64,000 nucleotides of DNA, taken from contig NZ_JARXHY010000016.1 of the NCBI RefSeq assembly GCF_031127815.1, forward strand, positions 85,973-149,972, read 5' to 3'. Shown here piece by piece: positions 8,669 through 18,443 of this stretch. Numbering within the stretch: the first letter of the stretch is position 1; each line of letters begins with the position of its first letter. The notes below the pieces were generated by a model. That model was not told where the DNA came from. It did not search any database and was given only the letters and a program-made list of their open reading frames with translations. The translations under genes and the position numbers were made by a program. The DNA is from Pelagicoccus sp. SDUM812003 (GTDB lineage Bacteria; Verrucomicrobiota; Verrucomicrobiia; Opitutales; Opitutaceae).

Positions 8669-10042
8669 TCAGACGCCAGCGACTTCCTTCAAAATCTCCT
8701 TCGACGCCTGTATCCCTTTCTTCAACACATCCAGGTTCATGCTTTCGTTCGGGGCATGCAGATTGTCTTCCGGCAGAAACAGGCCGATCATCACCGAGTC
8801 CAGCCCCGTCACTCGCTTCACATCCGCGATGATGGGGATGCTTCCGCCCTCGCGAAGAAACAATGGTCGCTTGCCGAAGCTCTTCTCGATCGCCTTCTCG
8901 GTAGCTCTGAACGCCTTGGCAAGCAACTCCGGCTGATCGCTCGGCGTATTGGGTCGATCCGGCGGCACCACCTGATAGGGCACACCTGCATGGCCCATGC
9001 GAAACTTGAGCTGAAAGCCTTTAGGAGCGCGCTGCTTGATCGCCTCCGCCACCAGCTTGCCAACGACGTCGGGCTTCTGGTTGCCCACAAGGCGACAAGT
9101 GATTTTGCACGAGGCCTTAGAAGGCACGATGGTTTTGCTGCCTTCTCCCTGGTAGCCACCCCAGAGACCATTGAATTCGAGCGTCGGCAAATAGCGGATC
9201 GCTTCCTGGGCAGTGTATCCGTCTAGCGGATGCAAGCTATCGACCTTAAGGGTCCGCTTGTACTGCTCCTCGTCGAAACCAAGCGCCGCCAGCTCGTCGC
9301 GTTCCCACTGCTCCACCTCAGTCACATCGTCGTAGAACCCATCGATGTTCACACGATTCTCCGCGGTGTGCAGCGACGCGCATAGCTCCGAAATAGCTTG
9401 CAACGGATTGTAGACCGCCCCGCCGTGCAAGCCCGAGTGCAGGTCCGATTTCGGCCCGGTCAATTCGAACTCCAACTCCACGATTCCTCGCAAACCCACG
9501 GTGACCGCGATCTGCTCGGGACTCGGGCTCAAGGTATCGGAAAGCAGCACGAAATCCGCCTCGCTGAAAATCTCCTTTCGCTCCACCAGCAGGGGCAGCA
9601 AGCTGGGGCTTCCGATCTCCTCCTCGCCCTCGATCAGAAAAGTAATCCGCAGCGGCAAATCGGGATGCTCCTCCAGCAGTTGCCCGACGGCCGCGACGTG
9701 AGCCATCTGCGGTCCCTTGTTGTCCGCCGCTCCGCGACCATAGATACGGTCGCCTTTGACGATCGCTTCGAAGGGCTGGGTCTCCCAAAGCTCGATCGGA
9801 TCGACCGGCTGAACATCGTAGTGGCCATAGATCACCACATGCGGCCACTCGGGGTCGCCCTCGCGCTTGGCGAGTACCACCGGGTGCTTGTTCGTATTCA
9901 CAATCTCAACACTCAGTCCCATTCCGCTGAACATGTCCGCCACGAAGTCTCGCGTTTTCAACATGTCTTCCTTGAACGCGGAGTCCGCGGATACGCTTCG
10001 GCAGGCAATGTATTCCTTAAGCTTCTCAACTGGATCGAACAT
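8669..10042 (-). CDS. M20 family zinc dipeptidase/deacylase
   Basis: 457 residues from the start at 10042 (MFDPVEKLKEY). A longer frame reaches 10204, but its extra 54 residues are low in similarity to this family. Metallopeptidase landmarks are present: IYGHYDVQPVDP (His ligand and Asp), GRGAADNKGP (bridging Asp), LIEGEEEIGSPS (catalytic and ligand Glu) and a lid domain between. The length fits the M20/M25/M40 dipeptidase group, cytoplasmic enzymes that cleave dipeptides or acyl amino acids. It is divergent from the GPP34 gene; the precise substrate is unknown. Confidence 0.9.
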   Translation of the reverse strand: MFDPVEKLKEYIACRSVSADSAFKEDMLKTRDFVADMFSGMGLSVEIVNTNKHPVVLAKREGDPEWPHVVIYGHYDVQPVDPIELWETQPFEAIVKGDRIYGRGAADNKGPQMAHVAAVGQLLEEHPDLPLRITFLIEGEEEIGSPSLLPLLVERKEIFSEADFVLLSDTLSPSPEQIAVTVGLRGIVELEFELTGPKSDLHSGLHGGAVYNPLQAISELCASLHTAENRVNIDGFYDDVTEVEQWERDELAALGFDEEQYKRTLKVDSLHPLDGYTAQEAIRYLPTLEFNGLWGGYQGEGSKTIVPSKASCKITCRLVGNQKPDVVGKLVAEAIKQRAPKGFQLKFRMGHAGVPYQVVPPDRPNTPSDQPELLAKAFRATEKAIEKSFGKRPLFLREGGSIPIIADVKRVTGLDSVMIGLFLPEDNLHAPNESMNLDVLKKGIQASKEILKEVAGV

Positions 10043-10102
10043 GGGGGCATTCCAAGCAGACGAGGGTTGAAAAGCAATCCGGAAGCCGTTTTGTATTCCA
10101 GC

Positions 10103-10792
10103 ATGCTTTCGCCCCACTTGACTGACCTGCGCCTCTACGAAAGATTCTGCCTCCTGGCCCTTCGAGACGAAGAAGGCACCATCGCGGTCTCCTTCTTCAA
10201 TCACGCCCTCGCGGGAGCCTTGATCGCGGAGCTCATCCTTCGAGGCCGTGTCCGCGTCAGCTCAGACAAGAAACGCCTAGTGGACCTGGCAAGCTCAGCG
10301 CCCCTCGAAAACCACCTCCTTGACGAGTGCATGGGGCTCATCGCGGAGGACAAGAAAGCGAGAAACCTCAAAACCTGGATCGGACGCTTCGCTAGCATCA
10401 AGGACTTGCAGGAGAAGGCCACACGCGGCCTCTGCCAGCGAGGGATCCTAAATAAGGAGCACGCCAAAGTCTTGTTCGTCTTTTCCCGAACCGTTTATCC
10501 CGAAATCGATCCCGCGCCAGAACAGGCCCTTTTGAAGCGCCTGGAAACGATCATTTTCTCCGATGCCCCCGAGGTGGAGCCGGAGGATGCCGTCATCGTC
10601 TCACTGGCGAACGCAAATCGGATTCTGGAGCTCGCCTTCGGTCGCAAACGCATCAAGCAGCGCCGGCAGCGCATCAAGCAAATCGTCGAGGGCGACCTTG
10701 TCGGAAACGCCACTCGCGAAGTCATCGAGTCCATCCAAGCCGCCGTCGTGGTGGGGGCGGTGGTCGCAAGCGCCGTGGTCACCGCCACCTAG
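10103..10792 (+). CDS. GPP34 (GOLPH3/VPS74-like) family protein
   Basis: 229 residues from ATG 10103 (MLSPHLTDLRLYERF). The sequence follows the GPP34 pattern: LLALRDEEGTI near the N-terminus, ALAGALIAELILRGRV, then a C-terminal hydrophobic hairpin-like end (AAVVVGAVVASAVVTA). In eukaryotes GOLPH3 binds phosphatidylinositol-4-phosphate and retains Golgi glycosyltransferases. Bacterial members are common but largely uncharacterised. The hydrophobic C-terminus suggests membrane association. It lies 21 nt upstream of the BNR-4 lipoprotein gene, so the two may be co-transcribed. Confidence 0.75.
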   Translation: MLSPHLTDLRLYERFCLLALRDEEGTIAVSFFNHALAGALIAELILRGRVRVSSDKKRLVDLASSAPLENHLLDECMGLIAEDKKARNLKTWIGRFASIKDLQEKATRGLCQRGILNKEHAKVLFVFSRTVYPEIDPAPEQALLKRLETIIFSDAPEVEPEDAVIVSLANANRILELAFGRKRIKQRRQRIKQIVEGDLVGNATREVIESIQAAVVVGAVVASAVVTAT

Positions 10793-10813
10793 TCGCCTCC
10801 GCCCTTCTCTTCG

Positions 10814-12121
10814 ATGAAACTCGCTCGACTCCTCGCGATCCTTATCGTCTCAACCGGCGCCTTGGCCTTCCAAGCCTGCTCGCCCAAGCTCTCCCCAGTC
10901 GGACCTGGCTGGGCGAACAATTCGGTCAACGCCGTCATCTTTCGCAAGAACTCGATCGCTTCGCATCAAGGCATCCAATACACCGCCTACTACGACGCGG
11001 AGGGCTATGTCGTGCTGGCGAAGCGCCAGCTGCCAAGCGGCGACTGGACCGTACGGAAAACCGGATACACCGGAAACGTTCGGGACGCTCACAATTCAAT
11101 CAGCATCATAGTGGACGGAAACGGCATCCTGCACATGTCCTGGGACCACCATGGCGACCAGCTGAACTACTGCCGCAGCATCGCTCCCGGTTCGCTCGAG
11201 CTGACAGCGAAGCAAACGATGATTGGAGCGAACGAGAGCGACGTCACCTACCCTGAGTTCTACAACATCGCAAACGGCGACCTCATGTTCTTCTACCGCG
11301 ATGGCGAATCCGGTCGTGGAAACCTGATCATCAACCGCTACGACCACCGCGCCCAGACCTGGTCTCGAGTGCAGAACAAACTGATCGACGGCGAGGATCA
11401 GCGAAACGCCTACATTCAGGCCAGCGTCGATCCCAACTCCGAGACCATACACCTATCCTGGGTCTGGAGAGAGACTTGGGACGTATCCACAAATCATGAC
11501 CTTTCCTACGCCGTGTCGCGCGACGGCGGCAAGAGCTGGCAGACTTCCGCAGGCGTTTCCTACCAGCTCCCCATCACCATCGAAAACGCGGAAATCGCCT
11601 GGGAAATCCCGCAAAACAGCGAGCTCATCAACCAAACCTCCATGTGCGCGGACCTGAACGGCCACCCTTACATCGCCTCCTATTGGACTCCAAAGGGAGA
11701 GACCGTCCCCCAGTACCACATCGTCTTCCACGACGGCGAATCTTGGCGAGCTTCCCAAGTCAGCGACCGGAAAACGCCGTTCTCCCTCAGCGGGGGCGGC
11801 ACCAAGCGCATCCCCATCTCGCGCCCTCAGATCCTCGCCGACTCCAGCGGCCAGAACAACAAGGCGTATTTGATTTTTAGGGACGAGGAACGAAGCAAGC
11901 GCCCTTCGATCGCGATCTGCGACGACCTGTCCAGTCCCAGCTGGGTCGTGGAAGACCTGGCCGACATCGATCTAGGACAATGGGAACCCTCCTACGATAT
12001 CGGCCTTTGGCATCGAGAGAAAGTCCTGCACCTCTTCGTGCAGCGCGTCGACCAAGGGGATGGGGAAACCTCCGGAGAGATCCCGCCTCAGATGGTCTCG
12101 GTGCTGCGATGGAGCGACTGA
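10814..12121 (+). CDS. BNR-4 repeat lipoprotein, polysaccharide lyase-like beta-propeller
   Basis: 435 residues with a signal peptide ending at a lipobox-like FQAC (Cys22), so a probable outer-membrane or periplasmic lipoprotein. The segment DAHNSISIIVDGNGILHMSW with a nearby His-His (WDHHGD) is the hallmark of BNR-4 proteins. These include ulvan and rhamnogalacturonan lyases of the PL24/PL25 type, in which a His in this segment is catalytic. Ordinary sialidase Asp boxes are also seen (SRDGGKSW). It neighbours a GH112 phosphorylase, which suggests a role in using an external glycan. The substrate cannot be read from the sequence. Confidence 0.7.
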   Translation: MKLARLLAILIVSTGALAFQACSPKLSPVGPGWANNSVNAVIFRKNSIASHQGIQYTAYYDAEGYVVLAKRQLPSGDWTVRKTGYTGNVRDAHNSISIIVDGNGILHMSWDHHGDQLNYCRSIAPGSLELTAKQTMIGANESDVTYPEFYNIANGDLMFFYRDGESGRGNLIINRYDHRAQTWSRVQNKLIDGEDQRNAYIQASVDPNSETIHLSWVWRETWDVSTNHDLSYAVSRDGGKSWQTSAGVSYQLPITIENAEIAWEIPQNSELINQTSMCADLNGHPYIASYWTPKGETVPQYHIVFHDGESWRASQVSDRKTPFSLSGGGTKRIPISRPQILADSSGQNNKAYLIFRDEERSKRPSIAICDDLSSPSWVVEDLADIDLGQWEPSYDIGLWHREKVLHLFVQRVDQGDGETSGEIPPQMVSVLRWSD

Positions 12122-12312
12122 ACGAACCGTTTCCATCACAGCATTCGCTCCCGCTCTGGAACCCACTCATTCTGACGGTCTGATTTCGAGACCTCAGTAT
12201 TTGTTTCTCATCCTCGGACCCACTGGCGAGACTTATCCCTACCTGCTCGGCAGCATAGCAGTCGCCTCGCAGCCCACCCCTTTCTAGAAGAAACTCTCAC
12301 TCCCCTATTCGT

Positions 12313-14493
12313 ATGGACAACAAATCCCTCTCAACTGGCGGCTTCACCCTTCCCGGCGAGGCCGGCTACGAAACGCTCACCCTGGAGCTCGCGAAAAAAT
12401 GGGGCGCCGACGTGATCCGCGATTCCGACGGTACCCAGCTTTCGGACGAGATCATCGAGTCGGACTACGACATCTACAGCACGCTCTGTCTGGTGCGGGC
12501 CGACAACGAATGGGCCAAGGCCAATCCGACGAAGCTCCAACAGTGCTGCGTGATGAGCAAACCGGTCACCGCCGCCACGGCTACGGTCGAGATCGACCTT
12601 CTCGAGGGGTATTTTAAGGAGCAGCTGGTCATCAACTCAGACGACGCCCCCAAGGAGTGGTGGCAAGTCTTCGATCGCACCAGCGGCGAGGAAGTGCCAG
12701 CGGACAAGTGGTCCTTCGACAAGGACAGCGGCACTGTCACCATCGATGGCACCACCAAGTGGCACCGCTACACGGTCAACTTCTTCTGCTACCGCATCTG
12801 GGAGGAGATCTCCATGTACAACCACGTCACCAACGACTGGGGAGACAAGGAGCACCTCATGCCGATCGATCCCATCCACCCGGAAGCGCGCGACCAGATT
12901 CGCGACTACCTGACCAAGTGGCTCGACTCCCATCCCCACACCAAAGTCGTTCGCCTCACCTCCATGTTCTACAACTTCTGGTGGTTCTGGGGCGACCCAG
13001 CTCAGCAGAAGTTCATCGTAAACGACTGGGGGTCCTACGAGTTTTCAGTATCCACCGAGTCCATACGCCAGTTCGAAGCGAAATTCGGCTATCGCCCTAG
13101 CAGCGAGGACTTCGTCAACGCCGGGCTCTACAACAACTCCTACAAGGTGCCATCCAAGTTCTATCGCGACTGGATGGACTTCATCAACGCGTTCGTCGTG
13201 GAATTCGGCAAGGAATGCATCGAGATGATCCATCAGCGCGACAAGCTGGCATTCGTTTTCTACAACGACCACTGGATCGGTATCGAGCCCTACAACGAAC
13301 GCTTCAAGGATTTCGGTTTCGATGGCATCATCGACGGGATCTTCAGCGGCTTCGAAGCTCGCAAGGTAGCGGAGTGCCCTGCTGTATCCGTGCGTGAACT
13401 ACGCATGCACCCCTATCTCTTCCCCACCGGGGTGAACGGGGCTCCCTCCTTCCTGCCGGGCGGCACGCCAACCTTGGAATGCAAGAGCTACTGGGTCGAC
13501 ATTCGCAGAGCCATCTTGCGCAAGGGCGTGGACCGCATCGGCTTCGGCGGCTACCTCCACCTGGTGGAGAACCATCCCGACTTCGTCGACTACATCGAGG
13601 AGCTCGGCAAGGAGTTTCGCCAGCTGCGCAACCTGCACCACGACGGAGCCCCGCGAGAAATGCCTGTCAAGGTGGCGCTCCTGACCGCCTGGGGCAACAC
13701 TCGGGCTTGGGCCTGCTGCGGCCACTACAACCATGGCAACTACTACAATGAAGTCATGGAAGCGGTTTCCGGTCTGCCCATCGAAACCGTTTTCATCTCC
13801 TTCGAGGACATTCTAGACGGCGGCATCGACCCGAGCATCGACGTGATCGTCAACGCCGGTTTGGTCGACGACTCATGGTCCGGCGGCGAGTATTGGAAAA
13901 ACGCAAAGATCATCGAAGCCGTGAGCGAATTCGTGGCCCAAGGCGGCGGACTGATCGGCGTGGGCGAACCCAGCGCTCAGCGCCATAGCACCCAGTATTT
14001 TCAGCTTTCCGACGCTCTAGGCGTGGATCGCGAGCTCGGACTCACCTCTGCCTTCAATCGCTACCCATTCGAAGCGAAATCCGAACACTTCATTCTGGAA
14101 GACGCTTCGGGACCGCTTGAGCTGGGCAAGACCATCGACCGCGTCTACATCACCAATCCCGACACCATGGTGCTCGCCGCCAACGCGGCGACGCCGACCC
14201 TCGCCGTCAAGGAGTTCCAGAAAGGGCGCAGCGTCTATTTGGCTGGATACAAATACTCCCCAGCCAATGTGAGACTGCTGCTTCGGGCCATCCTTTGGGC
14301 GTCCAAAAACGAAGCCCAACTCCAAAGCTGGATCTGCTCCAATGCCAACACCGAATGCGCCTACTACCCAGCGTCGAAAACGCTGGTGGTAGTCAACAAC
14401 ACGGAAGAGAAGCAATCAACGAGCGTATCCACCGATCAAGGACAAAAGAGCTTCGAACTCGAGCCATTCGCCACCTTGATCGAAAAGCTGTAG
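12313..14493 (+). CDS. gnpA: GH112 1,3-beta-galactosyl-N-acetylhexosamine phosphorylase
   Basis: 726 residues, the expected size for GH112. Recognisable blocks are GGFTLPGEAGYE at the start, MYNHVTNDWGDKEHLMPIDP, the FYNFWWFWGDP region and DRIGFGGYLHLVENHPDF. These enzymes use phosphate to split galacto-N-biose or lacto-N-biose, yielding galactose 1-phosphate and the free amino sugar, in the cytoplasm. No signal peptide is present, which fits. Verrucomicrobial GH112 members may act on other beta-1,3-galactosides or on Gal-rhamnose. A strong terminator follows at 14523, so the gene probably ends its transcript. Confidence 0.9.
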   Translation: MDNKSLSTGGFTLPGEAGYETLTLELAKKWGADVIRDSDGTQLSDEIIESDYDIYSTLCLVRADNEWAKANPTKLQQCCVMSKPVTAATATVEIDLLEGYFKEQLVINSDDAPKEWWQVFDRTSGEEVPADKWSFDKDSGTVTIDGTTKWHRYTVNFFCYRIWEEISMYNHVTNDWGDKEHLMPIDPIHPEARDQIRDYLTKWLDSHPHTKVVRLTSMFYNFWWFWGDPAQQKFIVNDWGSYEFSVSTESIRQFEAKFGYRPSSEDFVNAGLYNNSYKVPSKFYRDWMDFINAFVVEFGKECIEMIHQRDKLAFVFYNDHWIGIEPYNERFKDFGFDGIIDGIFSGFEARKVAECPAVSVRELRMHPYLFPTGVNGAPSFLPGGTPTLECKSYWVDIRRAILRKGVDRIGFGGYLHLVENHPDFVDYIEELGKEFRQLRNLHHDGAPREMPVKVALLTAWGNTRAWACCGHYNHGNYYNEVMEAVSGLPIETVFISFEDILDGGIDPSIDVIVNAGLVDDSWSGGEYWKNAKIIEAVSEFVAQGGGLIGVGEPSAQRHSTQYFQLSDALGVDRELGLTSAFNRYPFEAKSEHFILEDASGPLELGKTIDRVYITNPDTMVLAANAATPTLAVKEFQKGRSVYLAGYKYSPANVRLLLRAILWASKNEAQLQSWICSNANTECAYYPASKTLVVVNNTEEKQSTSVSTDQGQKSFELEPFATLIEKL

Positions 14494-14522
14494 ACCGCTC
14501 GCTCAGCGAACGACCTTTCAAG

Positions 14523-14551
14523 ACGTCCGGGCCTCCACCCGGACGTTTTTT
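14523..14551 (+). terminator. intrinsic terminator of the GH112 gene
   Basis: A 9-bp perfect stem ACGTCCGGG (14523-14531) / CCCGGACGT (14538-14546), 6-nt loop CCTCCA, and a T run at 14546-14551, 29 nt past the stop codon. Confidence 0.9.
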
Positions 14552-14704
14552 CGCTCCGCCAAGTCATTCGTTCCTCCCCCGCAGAAACTCTGGGCATCTC
14601 GAACGCTCTTCTTTTCGCAAGGCGACACAGGGCAAGGCCAAGGAGCCGCCTCGGACCTAAGGCGCCTTCCCAGGGAGCCGGACCGCCTCACGCGCCGTCG
14701 CTTA

Positions 14705-14748
14705 GCTTGCAACTCCTTTTTGCAACGTTGCAAAAAGGAGTTGCAAGC
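14705..14748. repeat. 44-bp perfect palindrome
   Basis: Every base from 14705 to 14748 pairs with its mirror around the centre 14726/14727. The left arm contains TTGCAACTCC, T5 and GCAAC, and the right arm is its exact complement. It sits between the GH112 terminator and the 3' end of the convergent PurH-like gene, and is distinct from the REP-like hairpins elsewhere in the window. Its base composition is lower in G+C than the flanks. Confidence 0.95.
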
Positions 14749-14783
14749 CTTCGGTCCTGTGGGGCTAGGCCCTCGGAGGCGAG

Positions 14784-16238
14784 CTACCAGCGTTTCAGCG
14801 ACTTGCTCATCGAAAGCAGCACCAGACCGGCCTCGTTAGCGGCAGAAAGGTGCTCCGCTTCCTTGCCGCCCACTGGCTTGATCACGGCCCGAATCCCGCG
14901 CTGCTTCATCTCGGTCAGGATAGCCGGAGCGATCTCCTCCGTGTCCACCACCGCCACCGCGTCCTTCATTTCCAGGTCGCGACGGCGCAAAGCGTCCCAG
15001 GCTCGGCGGGTCGAGTAGTGGCCCGATTCGAAGCCGACCAAGCCCTCTGCGTTGGCGACTACCAGAGCGATGGAGTCCACGTGCCGAGCCACTTTGGCAG
15101 CGAATAGCAGAATTTCCCAGTCCTCGACTAGCGGCTGAGCGAGGCTGCCAACCGTCCACTCCATGGGATTGATGGCGGAGCGGTCCTTGTCTTGCACCAA
15201 GGCCCCGCCAATCACGGTTCTCGCCTCGTGCAAAGCGTCGTATCCCAGTCCCGAGGTCGAAACCACCGCTTTCACCGCCGGGGAGGCCTCCTTCAGGACG
15301 GCGCGTTCCGGCTCGGTGAAATCCGGGGCGAGGATGCCGAAAACCCCATGCTTCAGGGCAAATTCCAGTCCCTGCTCGCCAAGGTTGCCATTGACCACCA
15401 GCCAGCTTCCTGACGCGTCCGGAGACGACAAGCCACGCTGCAAGGCCTCCGCGTGATCCGCCCCAAAAGCCGCATGAACCACCTTGCCGTGGCGCAGCAG
15501 CGCGGTTGCCGGTCGTTCGAACTCGCCGATCAGGTAGGCGGCCCGGGAAAGCGTCAGCGTCGACTCGAAATCCAGATCTCCACCGGCGACCAGTTCGAAA
15601 TGATCGAAGAAGTTTCCGTACAAGGCGGCTTTCTGGTGGCGGTTTTCCCCCTGTTTGAACAGCTGGGCTCGCGGCCAGGCGAAGCGCATGGCTTTTGAGT
15701 AGCCGCTCAACGCCCCCATGTCCGGAGCGTCGGCCCCCTGCACCTCGAGGTATTGGGCCACCGCGAAATCGAACTCGCTGGCCGCTCTGAGCGCCGCCAC
15801 CGCTCGATCCACGCGAAACGCCTGACTGAACCGCCCGCCACGTTCCTGCATGTCCTCCAAGGCAGCGCCGTAGTCGCCCGCGTTTCCCAGCACCGCGATG
15901 TGGTCCGCCAACCAAGCGGCGGCCCGGATCGCGTCCACGATCTCACGGTCGAAAGCCCTCATGGCGGACTTCCACGACAGCAAGGACCTCCCCGCCGACT
16001 CGACATCCAGAAAATTCGCCACCAGCAAGCTGACGCCGTTCGAGCGATCCGAGAAAAACGCCGGAGCATCGGCCGGATCCAGCGCCTGACAGGCGATCTC
16101 TTTCGCGTCGAATACCTCCTTCGCGGCTTCGTTGCCATGGAGCTGGTACCCGTACCGCTCCACCAGCTTCTCTCCGAATTCGGCGATTCCGGAAACGTCT
16201 TTCACCGCGAAAATTGCCCTCTTATCCATGCCCTCCAT
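14784..16238 (-). CDS. PurH-like protein with degenerate active sites
   Basis: 484 residues from ATG 16238 ([12 protein letters not shown]), preceded by GGGGAGGGG. A GTG at 16256 is possible but adds only six residues. The fold follows PurH (AICAR formyltransferase/IMP cyclohydrolase), with a clear N-terminal start and a central [14 protein letters not shown] block. However, the cyclohydrolase KTLHPK loop is missing. The formyltransferase KHxNPCG motif reads RHGKVVH, and the later GQMSRVDS block is replaced by [12 protein letters not shown] canonical enzyme has about 515 residues. It is probably a non-catalytic paralogue, unless it is a highly unusual PurH. It is divergent from thiG. Confidence 0.7.
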   Translation of the reverse strand: MEGMDKRAIFAVKDVSGIAEFGEKLVERYGYQLHGNEAAKEVFDAKEIACQALDPADAPAFFSDRSNGVSLLVANFLDVESAGRSLLSWKSAMRAFDREIVDAIRAAAWLADHIAVLGNAGDYGAALEDMQERGGRFSQAFRVDRAVAALRAASEFDFAVAQYLEVQGADAPDMGALSGYSKAMRFAWPRAQLFKQGENRHQKAALYGNFFDHFELVAGGDLDFESTLTLSRAAYLIGEFERPATALLRHGKVVHAAFGADHAEALQRGLSSPDASGSWLVVNGNLGEQGLEFALKHGVFGILAPDFTEPERAVLKEASPAVKAVVSTSGLGYDALHEARTVIGGALVQDKDRSAINPMEWTVGSLAQPLVEDWEILLFAAKVARHVDSIALVVANAEGLVGFESGHYSTRRAWDALRRRDLEMKDAVAVVDTEEIAPAILTEMKQRGIRAVIKPVGGKEAEHLSAANEAGLVLLSMSKSLKRW

Positions 16239-16371
16239 CACGAAGCCCCTCCCCACTCATTCAAGCATAAAGCGAAATCCGCCGGCTCTCTTCCCTCCCG
16301 GAACCGATTTCGCACCCGTTTTCCTATTGAACTCGTCCAGCCCTCGTCTGATATGTCGGGTTTCCACAAGC

Positions 16372-17169
16372 ATGACCCAGCAAAGCACAACGCCACTTAA
16401 GATCGGAGACCGAGAGTTCAGCTCTCGCCTGTTTGTCGGCACCGGCAAATTCAGCAACAACGAGGCCATGCGCGACGCGGCCCGGGCATCGGGCACCAAA
16501 CTGGTGACCGTCGCCCTCAAGCGGGCAAACCTGTCCGGCGGGTCCGACCCCTTCGCCAACATTCTCGATTTCCTGGAGCCAGAGCGCTACCTGATTCTGC
16601 CCAACACCTCCGGCGCCATGAATGCCGAGGAAGCCGTGCGCATCGCTCGCCTCGCTGTGGCTGCCGGACTGCCAAAGTGGGTGAAACTGGAGATTCATCC
16701 GGATCCCAACTACCTGCTGCCCGATCCCATCGAAACCCTCGCCGCAGCGGAAATCCTGGTGAAGGAAGGCTTCACCGTCATGCCCTACATCAACGCCGAT
16801 CCCGTCCTCGCCCAGCGGCTGCAGGACGTCGGCTGCGCCACGGTGATGCCTCTGGGCTCGCCCATCGGCTCGAACCGCGGGCTCGATACGCGCTCGCAAA
16901 TCGAAATCATCATCGAGCAGGCCCGCGTGCCGGTAGTGGTCGACGCCGGCATCGGCGCCCCATCCCACGCCGCGGCCGCCATGGAAATGGGAGCCGACGC
17001 GGTCCTGGTGAATACCGCCATCGCCATCGCTCCGGACCCGGCAGCCATGGCTCGAGCGTTCGCCAAAGCGGTCGAATGCGGGCGCGAAGCCTTCGAGATC
17101 GGTCTCGGCAGCTCGTCCGCAAAAGCGGAACCCACCAGCCCGCTCACCGCCTTTCTGAATGCGGAATGA
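16372..17169 (+). CDS. thiG: thiazole synthase
   Basis: 265 residues from ATG 16372 ([16 protein letters not shown]); longer in-frame starts add unrelated residues. ThiG landmarks are [37 protein letters not shown], and the phosphate-binding [19 protein letters not shown] followed by [10 protein letters not shown]. It condenses 1-deoxyxylulose 5-phosphate, dehydroglycine and ThiS thiocarboxylate to form the thiazole of thiamin. It heads a thiG-thiH-thiS set. No TPP riboswitch is visible in the 133 bp between it and the divergent PurH-like gene. Confidence 0.95.
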   Translation: MTQQSTTPLKIGDREFSSRLFVGTGKFSNNEAMRDAARASGTKLVTVALKRANLSGGSDPFANILDFLEPERYLILPNTSGAMNAEEAVRIARLAVAAGLPKWVKLEIHPDPNYLLPDPIETLAAAEILVKEGFTVMPYINADPVLAQRLQDVGCATVMPLGSPIGSNRGLDTRSQIEIIIEQARVPVVVDAGIGAPSHAAAAMEMGADAVLVNTAIAIAPDPAAMARAFAKAVECGREAFEIGLGSSSAKAEPTSPLTAFLNAE

Positions 17170-17233
17170 AAAAGCAAGGATTCAGAAGCATCCCACTCCT
17201 GCATTCCTCATCCTCACTTCTTAAATAAGCTCA

Positions 17234-18382
17234 ATGCCAACCTTTTCCGAAACGTTTAAGCAGCTCGACTTCGACCGTCCGCTGGACATCGCCGCCACCG
17301 CTTCGGCCGGCGCCATCGAGCGGATTCTGAAACAAGGACGCGCCCGCACGCTCAACGACTTCGCCGCCCTGCTTTCGCCTGCCGCGGAAGCCTACCTGGA
17401 GCCGCTCTGCAAGCTCTCCCAGCAGATCACGCAGCGACATTTCGGCAAGACCATGCGCATGTTCGCTCCGCTGTACCTGTCGAACGAGTGCGTGAACGTG
17501 TGCAAGTACTGCGGCTTCTCACGCCACAACGACATCCCGCGCATCACTCTGTCGCTGGACAAGATGGAGCACGAAGCCCGCATCCTGCACCGGCAAGGAT
17601 TTCGCTCCATCCTCCTCGTCGCTGGCGAGCACCCGAAGTATGTTTCAAATGGATACGTGGAAGAGTGCGTGCGACGTCTCTCTCGATTTTTCCCCAGCAT
17701 AGCCCTGGAGCTAGGTCCGCTGGAGTCGGAACGCTACAAGCCGCTGGTCGACGCTGGCTGCGAGGCCCTAATCGTGTATCAGGAAACCTATGACGAAGAC
17801 ACCTACAAGTGGCTCCATACGGCGGGTCCGAAGAAGCATTTCCACTGGCGCATGGACACCGCGGATCGCGCCTACGCAGCGGGCTTCCGTCGCCTCGGCA
17901 TTGGAGCGCTTTTCGGACTTCACGACTGGCACAAGGAAGCCTTGGCAGTGGCAGCGCACGCCGACCACCTGCTTAAGACCTGCTGGAAGGCCCAGCTCAA
18001 CGTATCCATGCCTCGGATGCGTCCTGCAGCTGGCGAATTCGAACAAGTGGAATTCCTCAGGGACCACCACTTCGTGCAGGTCATCACCGCCATGCGCATC
18101 TTCCTGCCGCACGTGGGCATCACCCTATCCACGCGCGAGCCGGCCAGCTTGCGCGACGGCCTCATCCCGCTGGGCATCACCAGCATGTCAGCCGGATCCA
18201 GCACCGAACCAGGCGGCTACAGCAGCTTCGACGAGACCACCTTTCAGCAAACCCGCGAGCAGGAGGGCGAGCAGTTTCACATCGCCGACGAGCGCTCGCC
18301 CAAAGAAGTGGCAGCGGTGCTCAATCGGCTCGGCTACGAAGCCGTTTGGAAAGACTTCGACCAATCGCTCATCCAAGCCTAA
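17234..18382 (+). CDS. thiH: 2-iminoacetate synthase (radical SAM)
   Basis: 382 residues. The radical SAM cluster motif CX3CX2C is present in NECVNVCKYCGFSRHN, around residue 86. The later pattern (GHxxYV-like PKYVSNGYVEECVRRL, QETYDEDTYKWLH) matches ThiH. The enzyme cleaves tyrosine to make dehydroglycine for ThiG, which is the anaerobic-type route; aerobes often use ThiO instead. It starts 64 nt after thiG and leads into thiS, 61 nt downstream. Confidence 0.95.
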   Translation: MPTFSETFKQLDFDRPLDIAATASAGAIERILKQGRARTLNDFAALLSPAAEAYLEPLCKLSQQITQRHFGKTMRMFAPLYLSNECVNVCKYCGFSRHNDIPRITLSLDKMEHEARILHRQGFRSILLVAGEHPKYVSNGYVEECVRRLSRFFPSIALELGPLESERYKPLVDAGCEALIVYQETYDEDTYKWLHTAGPKKHFHWRMDTADRAYAAGFRRLGIGALFGLHDWHKEALAVAAHADHLLKTCWKAQLNVSMPRMRPAAGEFEQVEFLRDHHFVQVITAMRIFLPHVGITLSTREPASLRDGLIPLGITSMSAGSSTEPGGYSSFDETTFQQTREQEGEQFHIADERSPKEVAAVLNRLGYEAVWKDFDQSLIQA

Positions 18383-18443
18383 CGCTCTAAGACTTCTTCC
18401 TTCTTAGATCGTTCTTCTTCCTTTTCACTTCTTCCTTTCACCC

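Noticed and set aside
16257..16371. TPP riboswitch before thiG
   Set aside because: No CTGAGA-type or other conserved thi-box segments in the 133-bp gap.
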